DNA of 64,000 nt from the NCBI GenBank assembly GCA_020630775.1, contig JAHDIN010000007.1, positions 17,761 to 81,760 of the forward strand, read 5' to 3'. Origin of the DNA: Saprospiraceae bacterium. GTDB taxonomy: Bacteria; Bacteroidota; Bacteroidia; Chitinophagales; Saprospiraceae. This document shows positions 46,601-56,708 of the stretch, one piece after another. Within the stretch, counting starts at the first letter, position 1; the number at the start of each line of letters is the position of its first letter. The notes under the pieces were generated by a model, which saw only the letters and a list, made by a program, of their open reading frames with translations, had not been told where the DNA came from and ran no database searches. The translations under genes were made by a program, and so were the position numbers.

Positions 46601-48245
46601 AACATCCATTCAATTGACTGGCATTATTTCCAACAGCTAAACCATTGATGCTGCCGTCATAATATAAATGCCATAAAAGGCAAGTACCAGCACCAAAACC
46701 ATCAAAGTCAATTGAATTGGTACCTTCTATAAGTCTTAAGATATTTCCATCAGTATCCGTTAAAACATATACTTCTTCATCACCCATACCTCCATTAATA
46801 TCTACTGTGATGACATCAGGAATACCATCACTCGCACAAATATTAAAACTAGTTTGACCACCACTTGAAATCGACGATGCAGCTGCTGTAGTTCTGATTA
46901 CTCTAATAGGATTAGACAAGCCAAAACATCCTTGCAAATCAGCAGCATTGCTGCCTATTTCAGCACCTGTGATTGTGCCTTCAAAAGATAAGTTCCAAAT
47001 CAAGCAAGTACCTAATCCAGCGCCTTCCAAATCAAATGGAGGACCTGCAGGTAAAGCTAAAATTTCACCTAACTCATCAGTGATCACCCACTGCATATTA
47101 GATCCGGTATTACCTGTAAGAATTACATCTATAGGATCTGCGACACCATCACCAACGCAAATAGATACTTCAGTCGCTCCCGTAGAAGTTGTAATCGAAC
47201 CTCCACCTTGTAAATTTCTATTAACAACTATTGGGTTAGACAAACCAAAACATCCAGTAACATCATTGACATCTCCACCAACTGCTAAGCCATTTAAAGC
47301 ACCATTATATGATAAATTCCAAACTAAGCATTGCCCAGTTCCAGCACCTTCAAAATCAATAACATTTCCTGTAGGTAAGTCTAAAACGACGCCATTAGGA
47401 TCAGTAACAACGATTTGTGAATTGTCACCAGTATTATTTGAAACAATAACTGTAAAAGCGTCTGAAATACCATCATTAGCACAAATGTCTAATGTTGTTA
47501 AGCCACCATCCGTAGCAATTGTTCCACCTGAAACATTGCTAGATTGGCAAGATGAAGTAATGATTACTTCATCAATATCCCATGCATTAACTGTAGCACC
47601 GTTGCCTACTGTACAATAGCCCAGTAATTCAATCGTAAAGAAAGTGTTTCCTGTAACGGTGAAATCTGGACCAGAAAAATCAAAAGATTCTAGTGTCCAG
47701 TCAGTTGTAGTAGGAATACCTGTTTGACGGTAAATCTCGTTACCATCTCTTAATATTCTTACCCCATATAAAGTAGGATAATTATTTGGCCCAGAAGGAC
47801 CTTGGTTCCAATTGTAGTTTTCAGGAGCTTGCTCATAAAACGACAAACTTGATAAAGCTGCCGTGCCATCTGCACCAGGCCCTAACATCACTTCAATACG
47901 AATAGCTTTATCGGCATCTGCCAAGTACTCGCAGTTATCTTCAGAACTCACACACATGGCATTCGAGCCATTGACACCTGGTGTGCACGAGTGTGTATTT
48001 ACTGTAGGATCAGTACGATACAAAGTTCCCATTGGGAGTAATGTAGCGCATGTTGGGTCATTTGTAGCAACCCCTCCAAATTCTGAATAATCAGCTAGGG
48101 TTCCTGCATTTACGAAGGCATTACACTCGTCCAAACTGTAATAAATAAAGGAACTTGTAGTATCACCTCCAACATCCAATGACTTTGCTAACGCACTGGA
48201 AATGTTAAAAAACAATGCACAGAATAAAAGAACAATTAATCTCAT
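43656..48245 (-). CDS. 1529-aa secreted multi-repeat protein with duplicated terminal domains and T9SS type A sorting domain
   Basis: Signal peptide; about nine ~105-aa repeats (ICVGDGTPDLVNVILNNNTGSNNAWVITDENANILELP...CFSLSNPITV); related N- and C-terminal domains (HSCTPGVNGSNAMCVSSEDNCEY / HSCTTGANGSVAMCVSSLDNCDF); C-term FIIKPNPAEDFMVLEL...GFYYVRIISEGSQKIQKF. Confidence 0.9.
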   Translation of the reverse strand: MRLIVLLFCALFFNISSALAKSLDVGGDTTSSFIYYSLDECNAFVNAGTLADYSEFGGVATNDPTCATLLPMGTLYRTDPTVNTHSCTPGVNGSNAMCVSSEDNCEYLADADKAIRIEVMLGPGADGTAALSSLSFYEQAPENYNWNQGPSGPNNYPTLYGVRILRDGNEIYRQTGIPTTTDWTLESFDFSGPDFTVTGNTFFTIELLGYCTVGNGATVNAWDIDEVIITSSCQSSNVSGGTIATDGGLTTLDICANDGISDAFTVIVSNNTGDNSQIVVTDPNGVVLDLPTGNVIDFEGAGTGQCLVWNLSYNGALNGLAVGGDVNDVTGCFGLSNPIVVNRNLQGGGSITTSTGATEVSICVGDGVADPIDVILTGNTGSNMQWVITDELGEILALPAGPPFDLEGAGLGTCLIWNLSFEGTITGAEIGSNAADLQGCFGLSNPIRVIRTTAAASSISSGGQTSFNICASDGIPDVITVDINGGMGDEEVYVLTDTDGNILRLIEGTNSIDFDGFGAGTCLLWHLYYDGSINGLAVGNNASQLNGCFGLSNPITVERVATTGGVFSTNNMTFVNICEGDGSTGIIETVLNNNVGANVEYFLADADGNVTQFLQGPNFDFSSFDRGRYTLYAYSFDGMSSGVTVGTNVDQLTGACDGLSNPIVILKGAADGGTISSPQGNTIDVCVQGSVTDGIDVSVSGEDGTVFRWVITDLNGNIIGLPGPPPINIEITGNAQTCQIWHLAYDNFFTGLAVGNNVSQFEGCFDLSNPITVNKSIADGGVLSLDGNLTSTTLCNEGSGVDPVNVVLNNQFGDNAAWVITDEAGNILDLPAGPPFDFSSYATGTYRIWNLSFNGMLNGAAVGANAADLSGDCFDLSNSVAVNVSNVTTPTISSPNGDSFSICVDGGASDPLEFSVTNASAGRWIITDENGTILDFPAGPPFTLTGTPGSTCVVWYLSGTQVSGLTIGNNASNLTGCFALSNPITVTKDNVNGGVLSTTDNTTEVTVCVGDGTPDLVNVILNNNTGSNNAWVITDENANILELPSSPPFDFDGAGLGTCLIWNLSFEGDIQGASVGANAANLQGCFSLSNPITVNRIMTDAGTIDSNGETEVTICLDDPNDTVDVSVTGGSTGGNKGWVITDENANILALPAGPPFSFTGAGTGTCLVWRICYASDVTGIAVGNNAGDLQGCFDLSNPITVIREEASNPVTTTSKLTFDMEGCYSDTSDDSNKDYSEFTATVENDPACSQLSVVGDHLYRRDPQTNMHSCTTGANGSVAMCVSSLDNCDFEDDSDLAIRFDIQVVPGSAGTGNISGLSFFEAAPPTYQWINGPSGPNNYPTNYGVRVLKDGVEIFKQVGLATTNDYTLQTFDFSGNADFSVTSTSVFTFELLGYCLVGNGAAVAAWDVDEIMVNSTCTSGGGDCGSSIVEEEDPENGINEEEESELQAELDFIIKPNPAEDFMVLELNKKPMEGTKVYIFDRVGRLADSFTINQETYQVDLNKYTSGFYYVRIISEGSQKIQKFYKDAR

Positions 48246-48649
48246 GTTGATTCTTATTTCGATTTTAAAATGTAAGAATTCTTACTAATTAGTATTATAA
48301 AGTTCAAATATATGTATAAAATTGAGATGCAACCCCATACATATATAATTATTTACCATACATAACAGCTACTTAGATGTAAATTACTATAATATATAAG
48401 GCAATGAGTACCCTATTTATAGCATTAAATACATTAGAAGTATAACATATATGTAAGGTGCTTTACAATTCTAGTTAAGCCTTCGAACGGTCATTAAATA
48501 CTACATCTATTATCAGTCCAAAAACAGTATAAATGCATTAAAGACTGCTGGGTTGACGTGTCTTGTCCAATTTTATTTGAAAATGTGATGTTTTGACTGA
48601 ATTCAATCGCTAATTCGATATATTCGAACTTCATTCACAATACTTTCAA

Positions 48650-50725
48650 ATGAAACAATTAAGATTATTCTGGCTATTAATTATGATTTTGTCCATCACC
48701 AGTATGATGGCTCAAGAAAAAGAAGCAAGTCCTTTTGACTTTGGTAGAATGTGGACTTTCGAAAATCCACCTACTGATTGGTTTAAAGAGGCTTATGGAA
48801 TTGAAGCAGATCAAGCATGGTTTGATGATGTAAGAAAATCTTCTTTAAGATTTGCGACCTGGTGCAGCGCTTCATTTGTATCTCCTGATGGATTGATTAT
48901 GACCAATCATCACTGTTCAAGAGATGAATCAATTGGTGTCCAAAATGAAGGAGAAAACTTTGATAAAAATGGATTCTATGCCACCACACTTGCAGATGAA
49001 CGCAAGGTTGAAGGACTTTTTGTCGAACAACTAATTAAAGTAGCTGATATCACAAATGACGTTTTAATGGCTGCTAAAAGTGCTGAAAATGATGCAGATG
49101 CTCAAACAAAGAAGAATGCAAAGCTTGAAGCTATTAAAGCAGAATATGGTGCTAAAGCAGACTGGGCAGGTTTAAGATTACAAACTGTATCTTTCTATTC
49201 TGGAGGAAAATATTCATTGTATGGATACAAAAAATATGATGATATCAGATTGGTGTGTATACCAGAAAATGATTTAGGTTTTTATGGTGGCGACCCTGAT
49301 AACTTCACCTACCCTAGATACAATCTAGACTTTACATTCTGGAGAGCTTATGATGAAAACGGCCAACCCGTAAACACATCTGATCACTATTATAAATTTA
49401 ATATTGATGGTATTTCGGCTGGAGAACCTGTCTTTGTAGTAGGTAATCCAGGTAGAACCGAAAGATACAGAACTACTGCGCAGTTAGAGTACGATAGAGA
49501 CTACAGATTTAAGCACTTATTAAGATGGTTGACCAACAGAAGAGACATGATGTTACAAGATTATAATATCATGCTTAAAGACGGCTCTAAAGAAAGAGAA
49601 GCGCAAGAGTTGCTTGGTACTATAAATAGTCTGTCCAACTCTATCAAAGCTTATAATGGCATCATGGGTGGTCTTCATAATGAAGAGTTTATGAGCAGAA
49701 AAAAGCAAATGGAAAACAATATCAAGAAAGCTTCATCTGGTGTTACTTATTGGGATGATCTTGAAAATGAATACAACATTTTGACCCCTCATGCCTGGGC
49801 TATTAATCATTTAGGTGCCTCTAGTTATAGAGGTGAAGCATTTGTTTTAATGCATCAAGTAGCTGGCTTAAAAAGCATGATTGAAAACGATGCTACGAAG
49901 GAAGAGAAAGAGGAGTTAAAGGGTAAAATCATTGAGATGGCCGATGGCATGGATGTCAATAAAGAAAAGAACTTAATGAAACTCCTTTTAAGCGAATTAA
50001 AAGAAGACATTTATCCAGGCGATAATACACTAAACAGATTATTAAATGGACAAACTATTGACGGATTTGTCAATGGCCTTTTTGAAAACTCTAAAATTTT
50101 AAATGGCGAGGCTAAGAAATGTGTTGCAAAAGATAAGAACATCACCAAGGCTAAAGATCCAATGATCAAAGCTTCAGAAATCTTAGTTGACCGATACAAT
50201 GAAGCCGCTACTCAATTCCAATCATCTTCCGCTAAAAGGAGAGCATTAGAATCTAAGATTGCTAACCAGGCATTTAATGTATATGGCACTTCCCTACCTC
50301 CAGATGCTACCTTCACTTTAAGGATATCTGATGGTGTCGTCAAATCTTACGAGTATAACGGAACTACTGCACCTATTATGACTACATTTTTTGGTCTATA
50401 TGATAGACATTATTCTCATGGTAAAGTTTTCCCTTGGTCACTTCCTGAAAAATGGCAAAACCCATCGATGGAACTCTTAAGATCGCCTCTAAACTTTGTT
50501 TCTACGAATGATATTATTGGAGGAAATTCTGGTTCTGCTATTATCAACAAAAACGGCGAAGCTGTAGGTTTAATTTTCGATGGCAACATTGAATCTTTGC
50601 CGGGTAATTTCATTTTCGATGAGCAATATAACAGATCTGTTTCGGTTCATGCTGGAGGTATTTACGCTGCTTTAAAGTATGTGTATAAAGCGGAAAGATT
50701 AGCTAATGAGTTGATGGGATTATAA
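48650..50725 (+). CDS. S46 family peptidase (dipeptidyl-peptidase 7/11-like)
   Basis: CSASFVSPDGLIMTNHHCSRDESI, GGDPDNFTYPRYNLDFTFWRAY, NDIIGGNSGSAIINKNGEAVGLIFDGNIESLPG. Confidence 0.93.
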   Translation: MKQLRLFWLLIMILSITSMMAQEKEASPFDFGRMWTFENPPTDWFKEAYGIEADQAWFDDVRKSSLRFATWCSASFVSPDGLIMTNHHCSRDESIGVQNEGENFDKNGFYATTLADERKVEGLFVEQLIKVADITNDVLMAAKSAENDADAQTKKNAKLEAIKAEYGAKADWAGLRLQTVSFYSGGKYSLYGYKKYDDIRLVCIPENDLGFYGGDPDNFTYPRYNLDFTFWRAYDENGQPVNTSDHYYKFNIDGISAGEPVFVVGNPGRTERYRTTAQLEYDRDYRFKHLLRWLTNRRDMMLQDYNIMLKDGSKEREAQELLGTINSLSNSIKAYNGIMGGLHNEEFMSRKKQMENNIKKASSGVTYWDDLENEYNILTPHAWAINHLGASSYRGEAFVLMHQVAGLKSMIENDATKEEKEELKGKIIEMADGMDVNKEKNLMKLLLSELKEDIYPGDNTLNRLLNGQTIDGFVNGLFENSKILNGEAKKCVAKDKNITKAKDPMIKASEILVDRYNEAATQFQSSSAKRRALESKIANQAFNVYGTSLPPDATFTLRISDGVVKSYEYNGTTAPIMTTFFGLYDRHYSHGKVFPWSLPEKWQNPSMELLRSPLNFVSTNDIIGGNSGSAIINKNGEAVGLIFDGNIESLPGNFIFDEQYNRSVSVHAGGIYAALKYVYKAERLANELMGL

Positions 50726-50775
50726 GAGGTAAAGGTAAAGTTGAAGTTGAAGTTGAAAACAAAAAGACATTTAAA

Positions 50776-50810
50776 GAAAAAAGGGCCGACAATTGTCGAG
50801 CCCTTTTTCT
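50776..50810. terminator. Bidirectional intrinsic terminator between the S46 peptidase and dnaK
   Basis: AAAAAGGGCCGACAATTGTCGAGCCCTTTTT near-perfect palindrome with A/T tails, between convergent genes. Confidence 0.88.
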
Positions 50811-50849
50811 TTTATTTCAGCTTAAGCTTAAGCTTCAACTTCGACTTAA

Positions 50850-52760
50850 TTACTTATCATCCACCTCCTCAAACTCTACATCAGTCACCTCTTCCTTTCC
50901 ATCGCCGCCGCCTTCTGATGCATTAGCCTGATCGGCACCTCCATTAGCTTGAGCTTCTTGATTAGCTTGGTAGATATCTTGACTGGCTGCTTGCCATGCT
51001 GTATTCATCTTCTCCATTGCAGCATCAATCTTGTCTAGATCTTGCATCTTATGAGCTTCTTTCAATTCTGCTAAAGCATCTTCAATTACAGTCTTCTTAT
51101 CTGCAGGAATCTTATCACCATATTCTTTTAACTGTTTATCTGTTTGGAAGATTAATGTGTCTGCTGTATTGATTTTATCAGCAGATTCTTTAGCTTTTTT
51201 ATCAGCATCGGCATTCGCGGAAGCTTCAGCTTTCATTTGTTCTATCTCTTCTTTAGATAATCCAGTTGAAGCTTCAATTCTAATGTTTTGCTCCTTACCA
51301 GTACCTTTATCTTTGGCAGAAACATTGAGCATTCCATTAGCATCCATATCGAAGCTGACTTCAACTTGAGGCACACCTCTTGGTGCTGGTGGAATACCAT
51401 CTAAAATAAATCGACCGACTGTCCTATTGTCTCTGGCCATAGATCGCTCTCCTTGGAGAATGTGAATTTCAACACTTGGCTGATTATCTGCGGCTGTAGA
51501 ATATACCTTTGATTTCTTTGTTGGAATGGTTGAATTAGATTCAATAACCACATCGTAAACACCACCCATTGTTTCTATACCTAAAGAAAGTGGCGTAACA
51601 TCCAATAGTAAAACATCTTGTACATCACCACTTAGAACACCCCCTTGGATAGACGCGCCAATCGCCACTACTTCGTCTGGATTAACGCCTCTATTTGGTT
51701 TCTTACCGAAGAATTTTTCAACAGCTTCCTGAATTTTAGGAATTCTTGTTGATCCTCCAACTAAGATAATCTCGTCAATATCTGATTTCGATAAACCAGC
51801 ATCTTTAAGCGCTGCCTCACAAGGCTTCAGAGTACGCTCAACTAATGTGTCAGATAGTTGTTCAAACTTAGCTCGGCTCAACTTTAATACTAAATGCTTA
51901 GGCACACCATCTACTGCTGTTACATAAGGCAAATTGATATCTGCCTCGATAGAAGAAGATAATTCAATCTTCGCTTTTTCGGCAGCATCCTTTAGTCTTT
52001 GAAGTGCCATTGGATCTTTCCTTAAATCCATATTTTCTTGAGACTTAAACTCTTCAGCCATCCAGTCAATGATCACTTGATCAAAATCGTCACCACCTAA
52101 ATGCGTGTCTCCATTTGTTGATTTTACTTCAAATACGCCATCTCCCAATTCTAGGATTGAAATATCGAATGTACCACCACCTAAATCATAAACCGCGATA
52201 GTCATATCGGCATTCTTCTTATCTAGTCCGAATGCTAAAGCTGCGGCAGTTGGCTCATTGATAATTCTACTAACTTTCAAACCTGCAATCTCTCCAGCCT
52301 CTTTTGTAGCCTGTCTTTGAGAATCATTGAAGTATGCAGGAACAGTAACAACTGCTTCTGTAACTTCTTGACCTAGAAAATCCTCAGCTGTCTTCTTCAT
52401 TTTTTGAAGTACCATAGCTGAAATCTCTTGTGGAGTATACTTACGATCATCAATGGCCACACGAACGGTGTTGTTATCTCCTTTGACCACTTTGTAAGTA
52501 GATCTTCCTGCTTCAGATCCAACTTCATCATATCTCTGACCCATAAATCTTTTGATCGAAGAAATTGTTTTGGTTGGATTGGTAATCGCTTGACGTTTCG
52601 CAGGATCCCCAACTTTACGTTCGCCATTTTCTAAAAATGCGACCACTGAAGGTGTTGTTCTTCTCCCTTCTTCATTAGGAATAACAACTGGCTCATTACC
52701 TTCCATTACAGCTACCACTGAATTGGTAGTCCCAAGGTCTATACCTATTATTTTACCCAT
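50850..52760 (-). CDS. dnaK: Molecular chaperone DnaK (Hsp70)
   Basis: [50 protein letters not shown]. Confidence 0.99.
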   Translation of the reverse strand: MGKIIGIDLGTTNSVVAVMEGNEPVVIPNEEGRRTTPSVVAFLENGERKVGDPAKRQAITNPTKTISSIKRFMGQRYDEVGSEAGRSTYKVVKGDNNTVRVAIDDRKYTPQEISAMVLQKMKKTAEDFLGQEVTEAVVTVPAYFNDSQRQATKEAGEIAGLKVSRIINEPTAAALAFGLDKKNADMTIAVYDLGGGTFDISILELGDGVFEVKSTNGDTHLGGDDFDQVIIDWMAEEFKSQENMDLRKDPMALQRLKDAAEKAKIELSSSIEADINLPYVTAVDGVPKHLVLKLSRAKFEQLSDTLVERTLKPCEAALKDAGLSKSDIDEIILVGGSTRIPKIQEAVEKFFGKKPNRGVNPDEVVAIGASIQGGVLSGDVQDVLLLDVTPLSLGIETMGGVYDVVIESNSTIPTKKSKVYSTAADNQPSVEIHILQGERSMARDNRTVGRFILDGIPPAPRGVPQVEVSFDMDANGMLNVSAKDKGTGKEQNIRIEASTGLSKEEIEQMKAEASANADADKKAKESADKINTADTLIFQTDKQLKEYGDKIPADKKTVIEDALAELKEAHKMQDLDKIDAAMEKMNTAWQAASQDIYQANQEAQANGGADQANASEGGGDGKEEVTDVEFEEVDDK

Positions 52761-52913
52761 ATCTTGAAAAATTCTTTTTTTTTTAATTAATCGATACGCC
52801 GTTACCTCATCAATAGGTATGCCATGCCAGAATTATGACAAATTAGAAGTCATTCTAATTCATTATCTGTCATATTTAAGAAAATACGGGTAATCTTCTG
52901 CCAAATAGGCAGA

Positions 52914-53894
52914 TTATTGGAAATTTAATTGGGATGTAAATATGCCCATCCTCAAAGAATCCAGAGATTTATTTGACAAAGTTATGCCTTCGAAAGAGAC
53001 AGTATATTTTGAAGAAAATAAGCCTCTGCCTTCACTTAGGTTTGAAAAAACGGGTACATCTTGAGATGATGTGATTCCCAGATTGGCATCTGAAACTCTT
53101 ATAAATTCTTGTATTTCTTGTCCGCCGCAATCCAATTGAAGTTCAATATTGACAAAAACACGCTCCATTTCTGGATCATTTGTAATTGCACCAGCCAAAA
53201 ATGTATAAAATTCTTGTCCTTGAACATCCGCTTTCGTGGCCTCAACTTCAGAAAACACTTTCCAGCTTACGGCTTTAGGTTCAAAAGGATCTCCACTACC
53301 CATTCTTCTTTCTCTATAATTGAAATTTAAGAACATGTCATATATGGTTGCATCATTTGTTCTCCATGAGAAAGTCGTAAACTGGGGATATTCAAAATTG
53401 AGGATGGATTGAGACGCTGGATTTGGGGTTCTGAATTGTGTTTCTGAAATCACAAGCGTCTGAGCCGTCACCAAAGGTAAATTTTCAATACCTCTATCAA
53501 TTTCTAATTCGTAAGTATCCCCTTGTTGTAATTGGATGTCTTGAGCCTTGATTTTGTATAAATAGTTTGGAGATGATGCAAAAACGCCATCTTCTCTTAC
53601 AAAACCATCAAGGTTGCCGTCTATTCTTTCTAATTGAAAAATTTCTCCAGAATCAATATGCCTTAGTGAGACCTTGGCATTTTCGTAATAAATAGAATCT
53701 GGAATTTGAGCTATTTCAGCTGCTGGTGTACTTCTGTCAACAAATGCCTTTTCTACCCTAATATAATGGGCTGTATCTGAAGCGGCAATAACGCCATAAA
53801 CAATAGGAATGTCTTTGCGATCTTCTACTAATTCAAAATCATTACTACAAGAAAAGACAATTGAAAGGCCAAAAAGAAATAACATCCATTTCAT
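52914..53894 (-). CDS. DUF4249-like lipoprotein
   Basis: Lipobox SIVFSCSND; DIPIVYGVIAASDTAHYIRVEKAFV, ALVTAQTL-like pattern of DUF4249 proteins. Confidence 0.6.
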   Translation of the reverse strand: MKWMLFLFGLSIVFSCSNDFELVEDRKDIPIVYGVIAASDTAHYIRVEKAFVDRSTPAAEIAQIPDSIYYENAKVSLRHIDSGEIFQLERIDGNLDGFVREDGVFASSPNYLYKIKAQDIQLQQGDTYELEIDRGIENLPLVTAQTLVISETQFRTPNPASQSILNFEYPQFTTFSWRTNDATIYDMFLNFNYRERRMGSGDPFEPKAVSWKVFSEVEATKADVQGQEFYTFLAGAITNDPEMERVFVNIELQLDCGGQEIQEFIRVSDANLGITSSQDVPVFSNLSEGRGLFSSKYTVSFEGITLSNKSLDSLRMGIFTSQLNFQ

Positions 53895-53974
53895 GGCCCA
53901 AATTTAAGCGAATAAACCGATCTTGGAGATTTATATTTTGATTTTATATCTTCAACACGACTAATAAAAACAAT

Positions 53975-54793
53975 ATGTCAGCAGTAAGTAAGCAAGCCAA
54001 GAGAATGACCACTCATGTATTAAAGCAGATGAAGGAAAAAGGTGAGAAAATAACCATGTTGACGGCCTATGACTACAGTATGGCCAAAATCATTGACGCT
54101 GCAGGCATTGACGTGATCTTAGTTGGAGATTCAGCTTCTAATGTGATGGCTGGACACGAAACTACCCTACCTATCACATTGGATCAGATGATTTATCATG
54201 CCTCCTCAGTAATTAGAGCTATAAATAAAGCATTGGTTGTTGTCGACTTGCCATTTGGCACCTATCAAGGCAATACTAAAAAAGCTTTAGCTTCAGCTAT
54301 TCGTATTATGAAAGAATCGGGGGCACACTCTGTTAAATTGGAAGGTGGTAAAAGCATTTTAGATTCTGTTACACGTATTGTATCTGCAGGCGTGCCTGTG
54401 ATGGGACATTTGGGCTTAACCCCTCAATCAATTTATAACTTTGGGACATATACCGTTAGGGCCAAGGAAGAGGAAGAGGCACAAAGACTCATCGAAGACG
54501 CTCAGCTTTTAGAAAAACATGGCTGCTATGCGATCGTTTTAGAAAAAATACCAGCTAAGTTGGCGAAGGTTGTTACCGCATCTATCAGTATTCCTACTAT
54601 AGGTATTGGAGCTGGCGGAGCTGTTGATGGTCAGGTCTTGGTTAGTCATGATTTATTTGGCATAACAAAAGACTTTAATCCTCGTTTTCTAAGAAGATAT
54701 ATGAATTTGTTTGAAGACATGACAAACGCTGTACAGTCTTACATTGGCGATGTAAAGTCTGGCGATTTCCCTAACGAAAAAGAGCAATATTAA
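53975..54793 (+). CDS. panB: 3-methyl-2-oxobutanoate hydroxymethyltransferase
   Basis: [72 protein letters not shown]. Confidence 0.97.
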   Translation: MSAVSKQAKRMTTHVLKQMKEKGEKITMLTAYDYSMAKIIDAAGIDVILVGDSASNVMAGHETTLPITLDQMIYHASSVIRAINKALVVVDLPFGTYQGNTKKALASAIRIMKESGAHSVKLEGGKSILDSVTRIVSAGVPVMGHLGLTPQSIYNFGTYTVRAKEEEEAQRLIEDAQLLEKHGCYAIVLEKIPAKLAKVVTASISIPTIGIGAGGAVDGQVLVSHDLFGITKDFNPRFLRRYMNLFEDMTNAVQSYIGDVKSGDFPNEKEQY

Positions 54794-55818
54794 TGCTCAA
54801 AAAAACACTTTTAGTCCTCCTGGTTCTATTTATTCTATGCGGTGTCATAGGCTACAAATTTTACGGTTACATATTCAATCCTAATATCACGTTATCATCC
54901 AACCAGCAAGCGTTATTTATAAAATCAAAAACCAATCTTGAGGATTTGATTAAACAATTGTCAGATGCCAAAATCTTAAAGGATACTAAATCTTTCGAAT
55001 GGGTTGCTGATAAAATGCAATTTAAAAACATCAAGCCAGGGAAATATATTATTCAAAATAATTGGAACAATAAAGACCTAGTATCATTACTTCGATCTGG
55101 CAGGCAGTCTGAAGTAAAACTCACCTTCAACAACGTTCGGACCATTGAAGAATTAGCTGGAGCTATTTCAAAAATAATGGAAGCAGATTCATTGGCATTT
55201 TTAGATGCATTTCTTGATGAGGAACTTTTAAATGAAAAAGGATTGAATAAAGCCACGGCGCTTTCATTATTTATACCCAACACTTATCAAGTCTATTGGA
55301 GTCAAGAACCAGAAAAAGTAGTCAATAGACTGATTAAGGAACATGAAAAATTTTGGAATCCCCAAAGACTGGAACAAGCAAAAGCTTTAGAATTAAAGCC
55401 TGAAGAGGTGTATACCTTAGCTTCTATCGTGCAAAAAGAGACCAATGTCAATTCGGAAAAACCTACTATAGCAGGTGTTTACTTAAATCGCCTGAAAAAA
55501 AACATTCTGCTTCAAGCTGACCCAACGGTTGTGTTTGCTGTTGGAGACTTTGGTATCAGACGTGTTTTAAACAAACATCTAGAATTTGATTCGCCTTACA
55601 ACACCTACATGTATGAGGGTTTACCTCCTGGACCTATTTTCATGCCTGACATCTCATCTATAGACGCTGTGCTGAAGAGAGAAAAGCATAATTATCTATA
55701 CTTCTGTGCTAGCCCTGACAACTCTGGCAAACATCAATTTGCTAAGACCTTAACCCAGCATAACAATAATGCGAATAAGTATCGGAGGTGGTTGAATAAG
55801 CAGAGGATTTACAAATAG
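54793..55818 (+). CDS. mltG: Endolytic transglycosylase MltG
   Basis: LASIVQKETNVNSEKPTIAGVYLNRLKKNILLQADPTVVFA...SPYNTYMYEGLPPGPI; 1-nt overlap with panB. Confidence 0.95.
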   Translation: MLKKTLLVLLVLFILCGVIGYKFYGYIFNPNITLSSNQQALFIKSKTNLEDLIKQLSDAKILKDTKSFEWVADKMQFKNIKPGKYIIQNNWNNKDLVSLLRSGRQSEVKLTFNNVRTIEELAGAISKIMEADSLAFLDAFLDEELLNEKGLNKATALSLFIPNTYQVYWSQEPEKVVNRLIKEHEKFWNPQRLEQAKALELKPEEVYTLASIVQKETNVNSEKPTIAGVYLNRLKKNILLQADPTVVFAVGDFGIRRVLNKHLEFDSPYNTYMYEGLPPGPIFMPDISSIDAVLKREKHNYLYFCASPDNSGKHQFAKTLTQHNNNANKYRRWLNKQRIYK

Positions 55819-55850
55819 GTTGAGAGGTATAGAGGTTTAAAGGATTTATG
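55818..55850 (+). repeat. Degenerate 8-bp repeat (AGGTTGAGAGGTATAGAGGTTTAAAGG)
   Basis: Read directly after the mltG stop. Confidence 0.7.
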
Positions 55851-56120
55851 GGGAAGTAGATTGCGACTAATTCGATGTTATTAATAGGAACTTTGATTTT
55901 AGATTCAAGCTTATTAGTCGGATGGTTGATTGGTTTCGTTTTTTTCTTCGATAAAAGCAGTCTCAGTGAATCATTATAGTTTTGGTAATTATGATTATAT
56001 AATTGAGTTTAGCCCGTCAAAAATCTGTTTGACCGGAGGGAGTTATTTTTGACTAGATTTTTTTGGTTCGTTTTTTTATCAATGAAAAAAATGAACGGAA
56101 CAGTTTATTTAATGACAAAA

Positions 56121-56699
56121 CTACCCTTGCCTAATAGCTTCAGTCACCTTATCCAACTTCATTTGAGTATTTCGATCTCCATAAGTGATGGTGCCTACGA
56201 GAACCATAACATCGTTTTGAATTTTTACAGTAAATTCTTGCGGTCTGCGACCTTTATTGTTATCGACTAATACCAATTCGCCTCTATCGAAGTGATAATT
56301 ATAGCGGCCGCCCCCTTCGATGTTTCCTCTTGTCCCATATTCATAGGTATGGTCGTTTTTGAAGTCGATCCAAACACCATTATATCTTCCTGGCTCGGAC
56401 ATTTTACCATCAAAGACAAATTCATACTCCCATACACCAGACTCAATAATAGCATACGTTTCTTTATGCGTTTTTAATCTATGGTTAAGAATGGCCAATG
56501 CTTGAGCTCTTAAACCTGGGATATCCATTTTGTCAGAGGCATTGATCTCTTCACCAGTACGCATTAAACGTTTAATTTCTTCAATAGCAGGATCAGCTGA
56601 AGGATCGGATTTAGTAGGCTGAGTTGGTGGTTCCTCTTTACACCCGATAGTTAAAAAGATCAGCAATGTGTAAAAACTAAAAAATGCGCTTAATTTCAT
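56121..56699 (-). CDS. Hypothetical lipoprotein
   Basis: Lipobox LLIFLTIGCKEE; no recognised domain. Confidence 0.65.
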   Translation of the reverse strand: MKLSAFFSFYTLLIFLTIGCKEEPPTQPTKSDPSADPAIEEIKRLMRTGEEINASDKMDIPGLRAQALAILNHRLKTHKETYAIIESGVWEYEFVFDGKMSEPGRYNGVWIDFKNDHTYEYGTRGNIEGGGRYNYHFDRGELVLVDNNKGRRPQEFTVKIQNDVMVLVGTITYGDRNTQMKLDKVTEAIRQG

Positions 56700-56708
56700 T
56701 TTCTAACT

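Noticed and set aside
43656-48245. Possible CRISPR or DNA satellite from ~300-bp periodicity
   Set aside because: The periodicity is diverged protein-domain repeats in one continuous ORF; no short direct repeats with unique spacers.
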